Positions 43,904 through 52,980 are shown, counted from the first letter of the stretch. The stretch: DNA of 64,000 nucleotides from an uncultured Clostridia bacterium (GCA_947630285.1 CANRHD010000003.1:61651-125650), one strand, 5' to 3'. The notes: generated from the letters alone by a model not told the origin. Numbers and translations: made by a program.

Positions 43904-44908
43904 GTGCCGAATAAAAGCAATCAAAAATTAAAACTGCTTTATATACTCGATAATCTTTTAAAAAACAGCGATGAAAACAATCCCATTGACGCAGAGGAAA
44001 TTATACTTGATTTGCAGGAAAAGGGGATTGAGGCGGAAAGAAAGTCTGTTTATAAGGACATCGCCGTTTTACAACAGTTCGGTTACGATATTCTGAAAAC
44101 CCGTACGCCGAAATGCGGATTTTTCATCGCTTCAAGGGATTTTGAGGTTGCGGAAGTAAGGCTGTTGTGCGACGCCATTCAGGCGGCAGGCTTTATTTCT
44201 CAAAAAAAGACAAAACAGCTTTTGGAAAAAATTTATTCGCTTGTCAGCGTGGCTCAGGCCAAAACCATTGAAAACCAGGTCTATGTTGACAACAGGCCGA
44301 AATGCGCCAACGAAAATATTTATTACAATATCGATAAGCTTGACAGAGCTATTCAAAACAGCCGGCAGGTTAAAATTATTTACAGAAAAAGAAAAATATC
44401 CGAGCGCAATACTGCGGAATTTGAGGAAAAAACGCACTACATCAGCCCTTACGCCCTTATTTGGTCAAACGATCACTATTACCTTGTAGGGAACAACAGG
44501 AACTATTCAAACATTATGATAACCAGAATAGACCGTATAAAAGATGTGGAAATCCTTGAAAATACACCGGCTATAAATTTTTCCGATGTTTCGCCGTACA
44601 GGGACAAATTCGACTCCGCCGACTATGTAAACAAGCATTTTAATATGTTTTCGGGCGATCCGCAGGAGGTGGAGCTTGTCTGCCACAATTCGCTTATCGA
44701 CGACATACTTGATAAATTCGGCGACAATGTTAATATTATAAAACATTCGGAGGAAAAATTTAAAATTAACATAAACGCCGCCGTAAGCAGCGGTCTTGTG
44801 TCCTGGATAATGCAGTACGGCAACAAAATTCAGGTAAAAAGCCCCGAAAGCCTAAAGAAAATGATTCTTGACAGGGCGGAGGAAATAAGAAAAGTTTATC
44901 AGATATAA
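43904..44908 (+). CDS. WYL-domain transcriptional regulator
   Basis: 334 residues from GTG 43904 with GAGGTG upstream. An N-terminal winged helix (about 5-70, KLKLLYILDNLL...ERKSVYKDIAVLQQFGYDI) precedes a WYL domain (about 140-225, RQVKIIYRKRK; YALIWSNDHYYLVGNNR with the conserved region binding ligands) and a WCX-like C-terminal domain. WYL regulators respond to small ligands or nucleic acids. Position directly behind the GH2 gene suggests an autoregulated sugar-use pair. That is inference. Confidence 0.85.
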   Translation: MPNKSNQKLKLLYILDNLLKNSDENNPIDAEEIILDLQEKGIEAERKSVYKDIAVLQQFGYDILKTRTPKCGFFIASRDFEVAEVRLLCDAIQAAGFISQKKTKQLLEKIYSLVSVAQAKTIENQVYVDNRPKCANENIYYNIDKLDRAIQNSRQVKIIYRKRKISERNTAEFEEKTHYISPYALIWSNDHYYLVGNNRNYSNIMITRIDRIKDVEILENTPAINFSDVSPYRDKFDSADYVNKHFNMFSGDPQEVELVCHNSLIDDILDKFGDNVNIIKHSEEKFKININAAVSSGLVSWIMQYGNKIQVKSPESLKKMILDRAEEIRKVYQI

Positions 44909-44980
44909 CAAAACAAAATTTGTTGTGAATAATACACAAAAAAGTTTTTAAATATTTAAAAGATTGTTATTTGATAATAC

Positions 44981-45009
44981 TTGAAAAAACATTGTGTTTG
45001 TTATAAAAT
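44981..45009 (+). promoter_or_regulatory. Promoter for the pgk-tpiA-gpmI operon
   Basis: TTGAAA, a 17-nt spacer and TAAAAT, with a leader of about 40 nt before pgk. Confidence 0.6.
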
Positions 45010-45056
45010 AAACAATGTTAAAAAGTGTAAATTTACATTGAAAGGAATGTATTATA

Positions 45057-46253
45057 ATGAGCAGTGCATTGAACAAAATGTCAGTTGAAGATTTTGATGT
45101 AAAGGGCAAAAAAGTCCTTGTACGCTGTGATTTTAATGTTAAAATGGAAAACGGCGTTATCACAAGCGACAAGAGAATTGTCGCCTCTTTACCCACAATC
45201 AAATATCTTATTGATAACAAGGCAAAGGTTATTCTTTGCTCGCATTTGGGCAGACCGAAGGGCGAGGTTAATCCCGAGTTCTCAATGAAGCCCGTCGCCG
45301 CAAGACTTTCTGAGCTTTTGGGTATGGAGGTTAAGATGGCGGACGATGTAGTGGGCGAGAGCGCACAGGCGCTTGCCGCCGATTTAAAAGAAGGCGAAGT
45401 TCTTCTCCTTGAAAATGTAAGATTTGAGCCGGGCGAAACCAAAAACGATCCGGAGCTTTCAAAGAAATTTGCTTCGCTTGCAGATTTGTATGTAAACGAC
45501 GCTTTCGGTTCGGCTCACAGAGCGCACTCTTCCACAACAGGCGTTGCCGATTATCTTCCGGCTGCCTGCGGTTACCTTATTGAAAAAGAAATTCAGTTTA
45601 TCGGCGGTGCGCTTGAAAACCCGAAAAGACCCCTTGTCGCAATTCTCGGCGGCGCTAAGGTATCCGATAAAATCGGCGTTATCACAAACCTTATCGATAA
45701 GTGCGACACTCTTATAGTCGGCGGCGGTATGGCTTACACCTTTATGAAAGCTTTGGGACATCAGATAGGCAATTCGTTGCTTGAAGAGGATAAAATCGAG
45801 CTTGCAAAGGAAATGATGGAAAAGGCCGAGGCCAAGGGCGTTAAATTCCTTATTCCCGTTGACAACAAGGTCGGTAAGGAATACAAAGAGGATACGGAGG
45901 CCATGACCGTAAATTCAGATGAAATTCCCGACGGCTGGATGGGGCTTGACATCGGACCCGAAACACAGAAATTATTTGCAGACGCAGTTAAGGACGCAGG
46001 TACGGTAATTTGGAACGGACCTATGGGCGTTTCCGAGTGGGAAAACTTTGCGGCCGGCACGGTAGCTGTTGCAACAGCCATTGCAGACAGCAACGCCATT
46101 TCAATTATCGGCGGCGGAGACTCTGCTGCGGCAATCCAAAAGCTCGGCTTTGCCGACAAGATGTCTCACATCTCAACGGGCGGCGGAGCGTCGCTTGAAT
46201 ATCTTGAGGGCAAGGAGCTTCCCGGCATCGCCGCTCTCAACGAAAAGAAATAA
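45057..46253 (+). CDS. pgk: Phosphoglycerate kinase
   Basis: 398 residues. [41 protein letters not shown] and the C-terminal [13 protein letters not shown] are the classical substrate and nucleotide motifs. It transfers phosphate from 1,3-bisphosphoglycerate to ADP in glycolysis. It is first gene of a three-gene glycolytic operon (pgk, tpiA, gpmI). Gap and eno, often part of this cluster, are not present in the window. Confidence 0.96.
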   Translation: MSSALNKMSVEDFDVKGKKVLVRCDFNVKMENGVITSDKRIVASLPTIKYLIDNKAKVILCSHLGRPKGEVNPEFSMKPVAARLSELLGMEVKMADDVVGESAQALAADLKEGEVLLLENVRFEPGETKNDPELSKKFASLADLYVNDAFGSAHRAHSSTTGVADYLPAACGYLIEKEIQFIGGALENPKRPLVAILGGAKVSDKIGVITNLIDKCDTLIVGGGMAYTFMKALGHQIGNSLLEEDKIELAKEMMEKAEAKGVKFLIPVDNKVGKEYKEDTEAMTVNSDEIPDGWMGLDIGPETQKLFADAVKDAGTVIWNGPMGVSEWENFAAGTVAVATAIADSNAISIIGGGDSAAAIQKLGFADKMSHISTGGGASLEYLEGKELPGIAALNEKK

Positions 46254-46262
46254 GTATTTAAT

Positions 46263-46292
46263 TTGCAGGTGGGCTTCTATGTTCACCTGCAA
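46263..46292 (+). promoter_or_regulatory. Intercistronic hairpin between pgk and tpiA
   Basis: A perfect 9-bp stem TTGCAGGTG / CACCTGCAA with a 12-nt loop and no T-run after it. It could be an mRNA processing or stabilising element that sets unequal expression of the two genes. Confidence 0.5.
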
Positions 46293-46323
46293 TTATGCAA
46301 TTATATGAATAGGAGAAACAGAT

Positions 46324-47091
46324 ATGAAAAAATCAGTTCGTAAAGCAGTTATCGCAGGTAACTGGAAGATGAATAACACACCCTCGCAGACTACGGCGCT
46401 TATCAACGAGATGAAGCCCCTTGTAGCGGACGCAGACTGCGATGTCGTACTCTGCGTGCCCTATATTGATATTCCGGCGGCAGTTGAGGCCGCTAAGGGC
46501 TCAAACATAAAAATAGGTGCGGAAAATGTTCATTTTAAAGCTTCGGGAGCTTATACGGGCGAAGTTTCCGCCGATATGCTTAAAGAGGCCGGCGTCGAGT
46601 ATGTTGTTATCGGTCACAGCGAGAGAAGACAGTATTTCGGCGAAACCGACCAGACCGTTAATCTCCGCACTCTTGCGGCGGTAAACGCCGGTTTTAAAGC
46701 TATTGTATGCGTAGGCGAAACGCTTGAGCAGAGAGAACTGGGCTACACCGAAACGCTCCTTAAATATCAGACAAAAATGGCTCTTACAAATGTGAGCAGG
46801 GAACAGCTTAAAAACATAATTATAGCCTATGAGCCGGTTTGGGCAATCGGTACAGGCGTTACTGCCACGGCAGACCAGGCAGACGAGGGCAACGGCTATG
46901 TTCGTGCCGCAGTTGCGGAGGCTTACGGCGCAGACGCCGCAGAAACCGTTACCATTCAGTACGGCGGTTCAATGAACGCAAAGAATGCCGACGAGCTTGT
47001 TTCCAAGGTAAATGTTGACGGCGGACTTATCGGCGGCGCTTCCCTTAAAGCCGAGGATTTTTCAATTATCGTTAAAGCGGCTTCAAAATAA
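46324..47091 (+). CDS. tpiA: Triosephosphate isomerase
   Basis: 255 residues with AGGAGA upstream. AGNWKMN at the start carries the substrate Lys. The catalytic His is in VIGHSERRQ and the catalytic Glu in IAYEPVWAIGTG, and the phosphate loop is IQYGGSMN. It interconverts dihydroxyacetone phosphate and glyceraldehyde-3-phosphate. It is 70 nt behind pgk and 22 nt before gpmI. Confidence 0.96.
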   Translation: MKKSVRKAVIAGNWKMNNTPSQTTALINEMKPLVADADCDVVLCVPYIDIPAAVEAAKGSNIKIGAENVHFKASGAYTGEVSADMLKEAGVEYVVIGHSERRQYFGETDQTVNLRTLAAVNAGFKAIVCVGETLEQRELGYTETLLKYQTKMALTNVSREQLKNIIIAYEPVWAIGTGVTATADQADEGNGYVRAAVAEAYGADAAETVTIQYGGSMNAKNADELVSKVNVDGGLIGGASLKAEDFSIIVKAASK

Positions 47092-47113
47092 TTTTAAAGG
47101 TGATTGTTTTACT

Positions 47114-48655
47114 ATGAAAAAACCTGTAGTTTTATGTATAATGGACGGCTTTGGCTACAATCCGTCCGAGTATGGCAATGCAATTAGAGCCGCAAAAACG
47201 CCGAGGCTTGACGAATTGATGTCAAGCTATCCTATGACCTATATCGGGGCGTCGGGTATGGATGTCGGTCTTCCCGACGGTCAGATGGGCAATTCCGAGG
47301 TAGGCCATACAAATATCGGCGCCGGCAGGGTCGTTTATCAGGAGCTTACGAGAATTACAAAGTCTATTCAGGACGGAGATTTCTTTGAAAACGAAGCCTT
47401 TTTGGGAGCAGTTGAAAACTGTAAAAAGAACAATTCCGCTCTCCATTTAATCGGCCTGCTTTCCGACGGCGGCGTTCACAGCCATAATACGCATCTTTAC
47501 GGCCTGCTTGAGCTTGCAAAGAAAAACGGACTTGACAAGGTTTTCGTTCATGCTCTTCTTGACGGCAGAGATGTTCCTCCGGCTTCTGGCGTTGAGTATA
47601 TAGAACAGCTCGAAAATAAAATGAGCGAAATAGGCGTCGGAAAAATCGCCACCGTTATGGGCAGATTTTACGCTATGGACCGTGACAACATTTGGGAACG
47701 GGTCGGTATGGCGTATAACGCAATGGTAAACGGCGAGGGAATTCAGGCGGACGGCGCAGTTGATGCGGTAAAGGCCTCTTACGAAACCATTGACGGGGAC
47801 GGCAAGCATCTTACAGATGAATTTGTTATGCCTACCGTAATCGGCGGCGCGCAGAGCATAAAGGCTAACGATTCGGTTATCTTCTTCAATTTCAGACCAG
47901 ACAGGGCGAGGGAAATTACAAGAACCTTTGTTGACCCCGATTTTTCGGGCTTTGAAAGGAAAAGCTTTTTCCCGTTATATTATGTTTGTATGACGCAGTA
48001 TGATGCGGAAATGCCAAATGTTCATGTGGCGTTCAAGCCCGAAGCCCTTGTAAACACGATGGGCGAAATTGTTTCAAAAAACAACCTTACACAGCTTAGA
48101 ATTGCCGAAACGCAAAAGTATGCGCATGTAACCTTCTTCTATAACGGCGGTGAGGAAAAGGTTTATCCGGGCGAGGACAGAATTTTGATTGACTCTCCGA
48201 AAATTTCAACCTTTGACCTCAAGCCCGAAATGAGCGCATACGAGGTATGCGACGCCGCCTGCAAACAGATTTTAAGCGGAAAATACGATGTGGTAATATT
48301 AAATTACGCCAACTGCGATATGGTGGGCCACACCGGCATTTTTGACGCCGCAGTTAAGGCTGTGGAGACCGTTGACGAATGTGTAGGCAGGCTCGTTGAC
48401 GCAACGCTTAAAATGGACGGCGTAATTCTTATAACGGCGGATCACGGCAATGCGGACAAAATGTATGAGGACGACGGCTCGCCGTTTACGGCGCACACCA
48501 CAAACCCCGTTCCGTTAATTGTTGTCGGTTACGGCAAGGATTTCAAATTAAAAGAACAGGGCGGAAAGCTTTGTGATCTTTCACCGACCATGCTCGATAT
48601 TATGGGAGTTGAAAAACCAAAGGAAATGACCGGAGTTTCACTCATCGAAAAATAA
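47114..48655 (+). CDS. gpmI: 2,3-bisphosphoglycerate-independent phosphoglycerate mutase
   Basis: 513 residues from ATG 47114 (AAAGGTGA upstream); the track's extension overlaps tpiA. The metal/Ser motif is MGNSEVGHTNIGAGR. Further metal ligands are in the alkaline-phosphatase-fold core: NYANCDMVGHTG and ITADHGNAD. It interconverts 3- and 2-phosphoglycerate, and the family requires Mn2+. It ends the glycolytic operon and is followed by a strong terminator. Confidence 0.96.
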   Translation: MKKPVVLCIMDGFGYNPSEYGNAIRAAKTPRLDELMSSYPMTYIGASGMDVGLPDGQMGNSEVGHTNIGAGRVVYQELTRITKSIQDGDFFENEAFLGAVENCKKNNSALHLIGLLSDGGVHSHNTHLYGLLELAKKNGLDKVFVHALLDGRDVPPASGVEYIEQLENKMSEIGVGKIATVMGRFYAMDRDNIWERVGMAYNAMVNGEGIQADGAVDAVKASYETIDGDGKHLTDEFVMPTVIGGAQSIKANDSVIFFNFRPDRAREITRTFVDPDFSGFERKSFFPLYYVCMTQYDAEMPNVHVAFKPEALVNTMGEIVSKNNLTQLRIAETQKYAHVTFFYNGGEEKVYPGEDRILIDSPKISTFDLKPEMSAYEVCDAACKQILSGKYDVVILNYANCDMVGHTGIFDAAVKAVETVDECVGRLVDATLKMDGVILITADHGNADKMYEDDGSPFTAHTTNPVPLIVVGYGKDFKLKEQGGKLCDLSPTMLDIMGVEKPKEMTGVSLIEK

Positions 48656-48672
48656 AATACGGCTTATATTTT

Positions 48673-48705
48673 TGCGGCATACAAAAAAGTATGCCGCATT
48701 TTTTT
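48673..48705 (+). terminator. Terminator of the glycolytic operon
   Basis: A perfect 10-bp stem TGCGGCATAC / GTATGCCGCA with a 6-nt loop and a run of seven T. Confidence 0.92.
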
Positions 48706-48723
48706 AACATTTTTTGATTAAAA

Positions 48724-48752
48724 TTGACATTTTTCTGCAATTATGATACAAT
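48724..48752 (+). promoter_or_regulatory. Near-consensus promoter for the AbrB-like gene
   Basis: TTGACA, a 17-nt spacer and TACAAT (11 of 12 consensus positions). The track's start (48743) lies inside this promoter, so the real start is ATG 48773. Confidence 0.8.
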
Positions 48753-48772
48753 CAGTTTGCGAGGTGAGAATA

Positions 48773-49027
48773 ATGAAATCTACAGGCATTGTAAGAAGAA
48801 TTGACAGGCTCGGAAGGATTGTTTTACCAATGGAAACAAGGAAATTGTTGTCATTGACCGAAGAGGGATCTTCTGTTGAAATCTATACTGACAACGATTC
48901 GGTTGTTTTGAAAAAGTACACTCCTTGTTGCATTTTCTGCAATAGCGCCGATGAATTAATTGAGTATCACGGCTCTAAAATCTGCAAGGAATGCGTTAAA
49001 ACAATGTATAAAGAGCATGTTGATTGA
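48773..49027 (+). CDS. AbrB/SpoVT-type transition-state regulator with C-terminal Cys pairs
   Basis: 84 residues from ATG 48773 with GAGGTGA upstream. The N-terminal MKSTGIVRRIDRLGRIVLPMETRKLL is nearly the AbrB swapped-hairpin DNA-binding motif, followed by VEIYTDNDSVVLKKY. The C-terminus has CCIFC and CKEC, a possible four-cysteine zinc site in place of the usual AbrB dimerisation tail. AbrB-type proteins repress post-exponential genes. The short leader and near-consensus promoter suggest strong expression. No target can be named from the window. Confidence 0.87.
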   Translation: MKSTGIVRRIDRLGRIVLPMETRKLLSLTEEGSSVEIYTDNDSVVLKKYTPCCIFCNSADELIEYHGSKICKECVKTMYKEHVD

Positions 49028-49080
49028 ACGGTAAGATCTTTTTAGTCTTTGTGACATAATTTTCTGTGTCGAGGTAAAAC

Positions 49081-49524
49081 TTGAAAATTATTATTGACGC
49101 CGATGGCTGTCCTGTTGTGAGGGCCACCGTGAAAATTGCCCGTGAATTTAATATTGAATGTGTCATTGTTTGCGACACTTCACACGAATTTTCGGACGAA
49201 TACGCAAAGACTGTTATCGTCTCTAAAGGCAATGACAGCGCCGATTTTGAAATAGTAAAACTTATTGGCAAAAATGATGTTGTGGTAACGCAGGACTATG
49301 GCCTTGCCGCAATGTGCCTTGCTAAGGGTGCGGCTGCCATAAATCAAAACGGTCTTGTTTACACAGACGAAAATATAGATAATCTTCTTATGTCCCGTCA
49401 TGTGTCAAGAGTTATCAGACGGTCGGGCAAGCATATCAGAGGGCCGGGAAAACGGTCAGGGGAGCAGGACAGATTATTTGAATTGACTTTAAGAGAGATA
49501 GTAAAAACGGTTTTAGGGCTTTAA
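49081..49524 (+). CDS. DUF188 / YaiI (UPF0178) family protein
   Basis: 147 residues from TTG 49081 with GAGGT upstream. MKIIIDADGCPVV with the acidic pocket, VVTQDYGLAAMCLAKGA and the basic SRHVSRVIRRSGKHIRGPGKR are the UPF0178 signature. The fold belongs to the PIN/NYN nuclease group, but the activity of the family is uncharacterised to my knowledge. It lies 53 nt behind the AbrB-like gene and may share its promoter. Confidence 0.85.
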   Translation: MKIIIDADGCPVVRATVKIAREFNIECVIVCDTSHEFSDEYAKTVIVSKGNDSADFEIVKLIGKNDVVVTQDYGLAAMCLAKGAAAINQNGLVYTDENIDNLLMSRHVSRVIRRSGKHIRGPGKRSGEQDRLFELTLREIVKTVLGL

Positions 49525-49541
49525 GCTTTAAGGCCGTTTTT
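49503..49541 (+). terminator. Probable terminator at the end of the DUF188 gene
   Basis: AAAAACGG and CCGTTTTT pair across a 23-nt region that itself contains CTTTAAG repeats, followed by TTTTTTATTTT. The left arm lies in the last codons. Confidence 0.5.
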
Positions 49542-49552
49542 TATTTTCACTT

Positions 49553-49804
49553 TTAATTATCGGGTTTTGTATCCTTTCCGTAATCGTTTGCTTTGTTTTT
49601 CGTTGTGGGCTTTTTATAGTTTTTGGGACAGCCCTGCGCTATTGTCGGCCATTGGCTTTGCATTTCGCAGGTGGGCTGTATTTCGTATGTCCCGTATTTG
49701 TTTATCAGGTCAAACGAGCTTTCGGGAAATCCGTCATAGGGATTTGACGAGGCCTCCGAAGTATTTTGTCTGTAATTTGTTTTCCTTTTATCTTTTTTAT
49801 TCAT
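49553..49804 (-). CDS. Small hydrophilic protein of unknown function
   Basis: 83 residues from the ATG at 49804 (GGTGAT upstream); the track adds three residues. The N-terminus is basic (MNKKDKRKTNYRQN), and the C-terminus is Lys/Asn-rich. The middle holds FDLINKYGTYEIQPTCEMQ followed by WPTIAQGCP, which looks conserved rather than random. It is not recognised. There is no membrane segment or signal peptide. It is convergent with the DUF188 gene. Confidence 0.5.
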   Translation of the reverse strand: MNKKDKRKTNYRQNTSEASSNPYDGFPESSFDLINKYGTYEIQPTCEMQSQWPTIAQGCPKNYKKPTTKNKANDYGKDTKPDN

Positions 49805-49880
49805 AAATATCACCGTTAATAGTATTTTATCAAAGCCGGAAAATATAAATAATTTTTAATGAAGAAAGAATAGGGCATAA

Positions 49881-49913
49881 AAAACCGCCGCTGAAAATTA
49901 CTGCGACGGTTTT
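49881..49913 (-). terminator. Terminator of the asd-dapA-dapB operon
   Basis: AAAACCG and CGGTTTT with an inner CGC/GCG pair (one bulged pair between). On the minus strand the stem is followed by TTTTTT. Confidence 0.72.
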
Positions 49914-49931
49914 AATCTTGATTTATATTTT

Positions 49932-50684
49932 TTAGTCCTCAACAAGCTGTTTCATTGAGTACATACCGCTCGGTTTTCCCTTTAAAAATACGGCGGCGTT
50001 TATTGCGCCTACGGCAAACAGCTCCTTGCTCCTTGCGGAGTGGGAAATTTTTATAATTTCATCGTGACCGGCAAAAATTATCTCGTGCTCGCCGACTATG
50101 GTGCCACCCCTTATTGAGTGAATACCTATTTCGTCGGCCGTTCTTTTTTCTCTCTTTGAGTGACGGTCAAATTCATATCTCGGCTTAGTTTCAAGGGCTT
50201 GAGAAATGCCGTCGGCTATCATAAGCGCAGTACCCGAGGGAGAGTCGATTTTTTGATTGTGGTGCGCTTCGACTATTTCAATGTCAAAATCTTTTCCTAA
50301 AACATGTGCCGCTTTTTTGGCAAGCTCCGTAATAAGGCTGACGCCTATTGACATATTTGCGGAATAGAAAATCGGGATAATCTTTGAAGCCTCGTTAATA
50401 CGGTTTATCTGCGCCTCCGAAAGACCCGTTGTGGCAATAACCGCACCGCAGTTGTTTTTCACGGCAAAGTCAAGCATTGACTCGAGCGCCGCAGGATTTG
50501 AAAAATCAATAATTACATCTGCTTTAACGGTAACGCTGTCGAATGAATTGAAAACGGGAAAATCCGCTTCCGCCTCAATAATGTCAACGCCGGCCGCAAT
50601 TTTGCAGTCCTCACGCTCCGAAACGCTCTTTGTGATAACTCTGCCCATTTTACCAAAGCAGCCGCTGAGAATAATATCAGTCAT
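49932..50684 (-). CDS. dapB: 4-hydroxy-tetrahydrodipicolinate reductase
   Basis: 250 residues from ATG at 50684; the track uses an upstream TTG. The N-terminal ILSGCFGKMGRVI is the nucleotide-binding glycine loop (GCFGKMG). IVEAHHNQKIDSPSGTALMIA contains the active-site His and Lys. It reduces the DapA product in the diaminopimelate/lysine pathway. It is last in the asd-dapA-dapB operon under a lysine riboswitch. Diaminopimelate supplies peptidoglycan, and dipicolinate for spores branches off the same substrate. Confidence 0.93.
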   Translation of the reverse strand: MTDIILSGCFGKMGRVITKSVSEREDCKIAAGVDIIEAEADFPVFNSFDSVTVKADVIIDFSNPAALESMLDFAVKNNCGAVIATTGLSEAQINRINEASKIIPIFYSANMSIGVSLITELAKKAAHVLGKDFDIEIVEAHHNQKIDSPSGTALMIADGISQALETKPRYEFDRHSKREKRTADEIGIHSIRGGTIVGEHEIIFAGHDEIIKISHSARSKELFAVGAINAAVFLKGKPSGMYSMKQLVED

Positions 50685-50705
50685 TTTTTCACATCCCAAA
50701 AATAT

Positions 50706-51593
50706 TTAGATAAGCTCGTATTTTTTAAGTACCGCTCTTAGCTTCTGCGTATTTGCCTCGTTCATTTCGCAAAGCGGCAATCTGAGCGGACCTGCCGGAA
50801 GTCCCATCATATTCATAGCCACTTTAACGGGTATGGGGTTTACATCCATAAACATGGCGGTGCAAAGCTCAAGGTATTTAAGCTGAAGCTCCGCACTCTT
50901 TTTGAAATCGCCGTCAAGAGCGGCCTTGGCAATATTGTGAGCCTGTAATGGCATAATGTTTGAAAGCACGGAAATAACGCCTTTTCCGCCCAAAGACATG
51001 ATAGCCGTTATCTGGTCGTCGTTGCCGGAATAGATATAAAAATCGCTTCCGCAAAGGGACATGGTTTTCGCTATTGCGGAAAGATCGCCGGTAGCTTCCT
51101 TGGCGCCGTAAATTCTCTCATGCTTTGAAAGCTCAAGGTAAGTTTCGGGCTTAATACAGCATCCGGTTCTCGACGGTACATTGTAAAGTATTATCGGGGT
51201 GGAAACACGGTCTGCTATGTAATTAAAGTGCTTTATAAGACCTTCCTGCGAAGCCTTGTTATAATAAGGCGTAATCTGCAACAGGCCCTCAACGCCTATT
51301 TTTTCCGCCTCATTTGAAAGCTCAACGGCATAAGCCGTATCGTTAGAGCCCGTGGAAGCAATAACGGGGATACGCTTGTCTATAACTTCGACGGTGTATC
51401 TGATAGCCTCTATATGCTCCTCGTGAGAGAGAGTTGAGCCCTCACCGGTAGTTCCGCAGATTATAATTGCGTCGGTTGAGTTTTCAACCTGAAACTCAAG
51501 TAATTTTTTTAATGCCGGATAGTCTACTTTTCCGTCCTGTGTAAAGGGTGTAACGATTGCAACGCCTGCGCCTGTAAAAATAGGTTGTTTCAT
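50706..51593 (-). CDS. dapA: 4-hydroxy-tetrahydrodipicolinate synthase
   Basis: 295 residues. A TIM-barrel class I aldolase: GTTGEGSTLSHEEH loop, catalytic Tyr137 in ILYNVPSRTG, Schiff-base Lys165 in YGAKEATGD. It condenses pyruvate with aspartate semialdehyde. It starts 15 nt after asd with an AGGAGG site and precedes dapB by 21 nt. Confidence 0.95.
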   Translation of the reverse strand: MKQPIFTGAGVAIVTPFTQDGKVDYPALKKLLEFQVENSTDAIIICGTTGEGSTLSHEEHIEAIRYTVEVIDKRIPVIASTGSNDTAYAVELSNEAEKIGVEGLLQITPYYNKASQEGLIKHFNYIADRVSTPIILYNVPSRTGCCIKPETYLELSKHERIYGAKEATGDLSAIAKTMSLCGSDFYIYSGNDDQITAIMSLGGKGVISVLSNIMPLQAHNIAKAALDGDFKKSAELQLKYLELCTAMFMDVNPIPVKVAMNMMGLPAGPLRLPLCEMNEANTQKLRAVLKKYELI

Positions 51594-51608
51594 AGTAATA
51601 ACCTCCTG

Positions 51609-52703
51609 TTAATCCATATAGCCTTCCGCACAGAGAAGCTCCGCAAGCAATACTGCGCCGCCTGCCGCACCTCTCAAGGTGTTGTGAGAAAGACAAACAA
51701 ATTTATAGTCGTACTGTGTATCTTCACGAAGACGGCCGATTGAAATAGCCATACCGCCTTCAAGTGAACGGTTTAGTTTTGTCTGAGGCATATTGTCCTC
51801 GGTGAAATAGTTTAAAAACTGCTTGGGAGCAGAGGGTAAATCAAGCTCCTGCGGACGACCCTTAAAGCTTTTCCAAATTTCAAGCATTTGTTCCTTGGAG
51901 GGCTTTTTACCGTCTTCAAATCTTACAAAAACTGCGCCCATATGGCCGTTTGTAACGGGAACACGCAGGCATTGAGCGGTAAAGTTGGGCCTTTGCGAAT
52001 CGGCAATAACGCTTCCTTCGATTTTACCCCAGATTTTAAGCGGTTCCTTTTCGCTCTTTTCCTCCTCGCCGCCGATATAGGGGATTACATTGTCTACCAT
52101 TTCCGGCCAAGTCTCAAAGGTTTTTCCGGCACCCGAAATAGCCTGATAGGTACATACAAGCACATCTTTTACGCTGAAGCCCGCCTTGTCAATCGGGAAG
52201 AGCGCCGGCACATAGCCCTGAAGAGAGCAGTTGGGCTTAACGGCTATAAAGCCCCGTTTTGTGCCGAGCCTTTTTCTCTGCTGTGGGATTATATCTATAT
52301 GCTCTGGGTTAAGCTCGGGAAGAACCATCGGTACATCGGGGGTATGCCTGTGAGCGCTGTTATTTGAAACAACGGGACATTCCGCCTTTGCATATTTTTC
52401 CTCCAAAGCCTTAATTTCATCTTTTTTCATATCGACGGCGCAGAAAACAAAGTCAACCAAAGCGGCGATTTTTTCTACATCGTCAACAGCACTCATAACC
52501 GTTAAATCCTTAACGGACTCGGGAATATCGGTATCCATGCACCATTTTGCGCCTACTGCATCGGAATATTTTTTTCCGGCGGAACGGGGGCTTGCGGCTA
52601 CAGCGGTAATGTTAAACCACGGATGGCGGTCGAGTAAAGTGATAAATCTTTGACCTACCATGCCGGTTGCGCCGATAATTCCGACATTAAATTTCTTTTC
52701 CAC
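51609..52703 (-). CDS. asd: Aspartate-semialdehyde dehydrogenase (archaeal/fungal type)
   Basis: 364 residues with GGAGG upstream. The NADP loop is GATGMVGQRF and the nucleophile is Cys159 in AVKPNCSLQGYV. The segment VSNNSAHRHTPDVPMVLPELN is characteristic of the archaeal/fungal-like branch of the family, not the common Asd of Proteobacteria. It reduces aspartyl phosphate, feeding the lysine, threonine and methionine pathways. It is first gene after the lysine riboswitch. Confidence 0.92.
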   Translation of the reverse strand: MEKKFNVGIIGATGMVGQRFITLLDRHPWFNITAVAASPRSAGKKYSDAVGAKWCMDTDIPESVKDLTVMSAVDDVEKIAALVDFVFCAVDMKKDEIKALEEKYAKAECPVVSNNSAHRHTPDVPMVLPELNPEHIDIIPQQRKRLGTKRGFIAVKPNCSLQGYVPALFPIDKAGFSVKDVLVCTYQAISGAGKTFETWPEMVDNVIPYIGGEEEKSEKEPLKIWGKIEGSVIADSQRPNFTAQCLRVPVTNGHMGAVFVRFEDGKKPSKEQMLEIWKSFKGRPQELDLPSAPKQFLNYFTEDNMPQTKLNRSLEGGMAISIGRLREDTQYDYKFVCLSHNTLRGAAGGAVLLAELLCAEGYMD

Positions 52704-52742
52704 TTGTAATTACCTCCGAAAAATGTTATTCTATTAGCTGCA

Positions 52743-52770
52743 AAAATAATAACCGGTATATAATACCGGT
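52743..52770 (-). terminator. Riboswitch-controlled terminator before asd
   Basis: Minus strand: an 8-bp stem ACCGGTAT / ATACCGGT with a 3-nt loop, followed by TATTATTTTTG. It lies between the lysine riboswitch and asd, as expected for an expression platform. Confidence 0.65.
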
Positions 52771-52816
52771 CATCATCAGTTAAACGGGTGAAATTGAAAC
52801 TGTGTAATTTCAATAT

Positions 52817-52980
52817 GATAGCACTCCATCAAACAATGATGACAGTTATATTGTTATTCACAATATACCCAGACTAAAGTCAATCAGCCTAAACTTTGTC
52901 TTCGGCAAGAACACCTTTCATATGCGGTCATAAAACGCTGAATTTTCGCACATATTACTGATTGTTTTTGCACCTCTATC
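52817..52980 (-). ncRNA. Lysine riboswitch (L box)
   Basis: Minus strand. The 5' strand GATAGAGGTGC and the 3' strand GGAGTGCTATC close helix P1. Between them are AGTA after the first helix, TGAAAGG and TTGCCGAAG, all in the order of the Bacillus lysC L box. A helical arm GTATATTG / CAATATA is also visible. It sits between a strong promoter and a terminator upstream of asd-dapA-dapB. High lysine should stabilise the terminator form and shut the operon off. No covariance search was run. Confidence 0.88.

Noticed and set aside
43274-43924. 216-residue minus-strand ORF opposite the GH2 gene
   Set aside because: Long but wholly antisense to the catalytic barrel of GH2. It lacks a ribosome binding site and any family motif.
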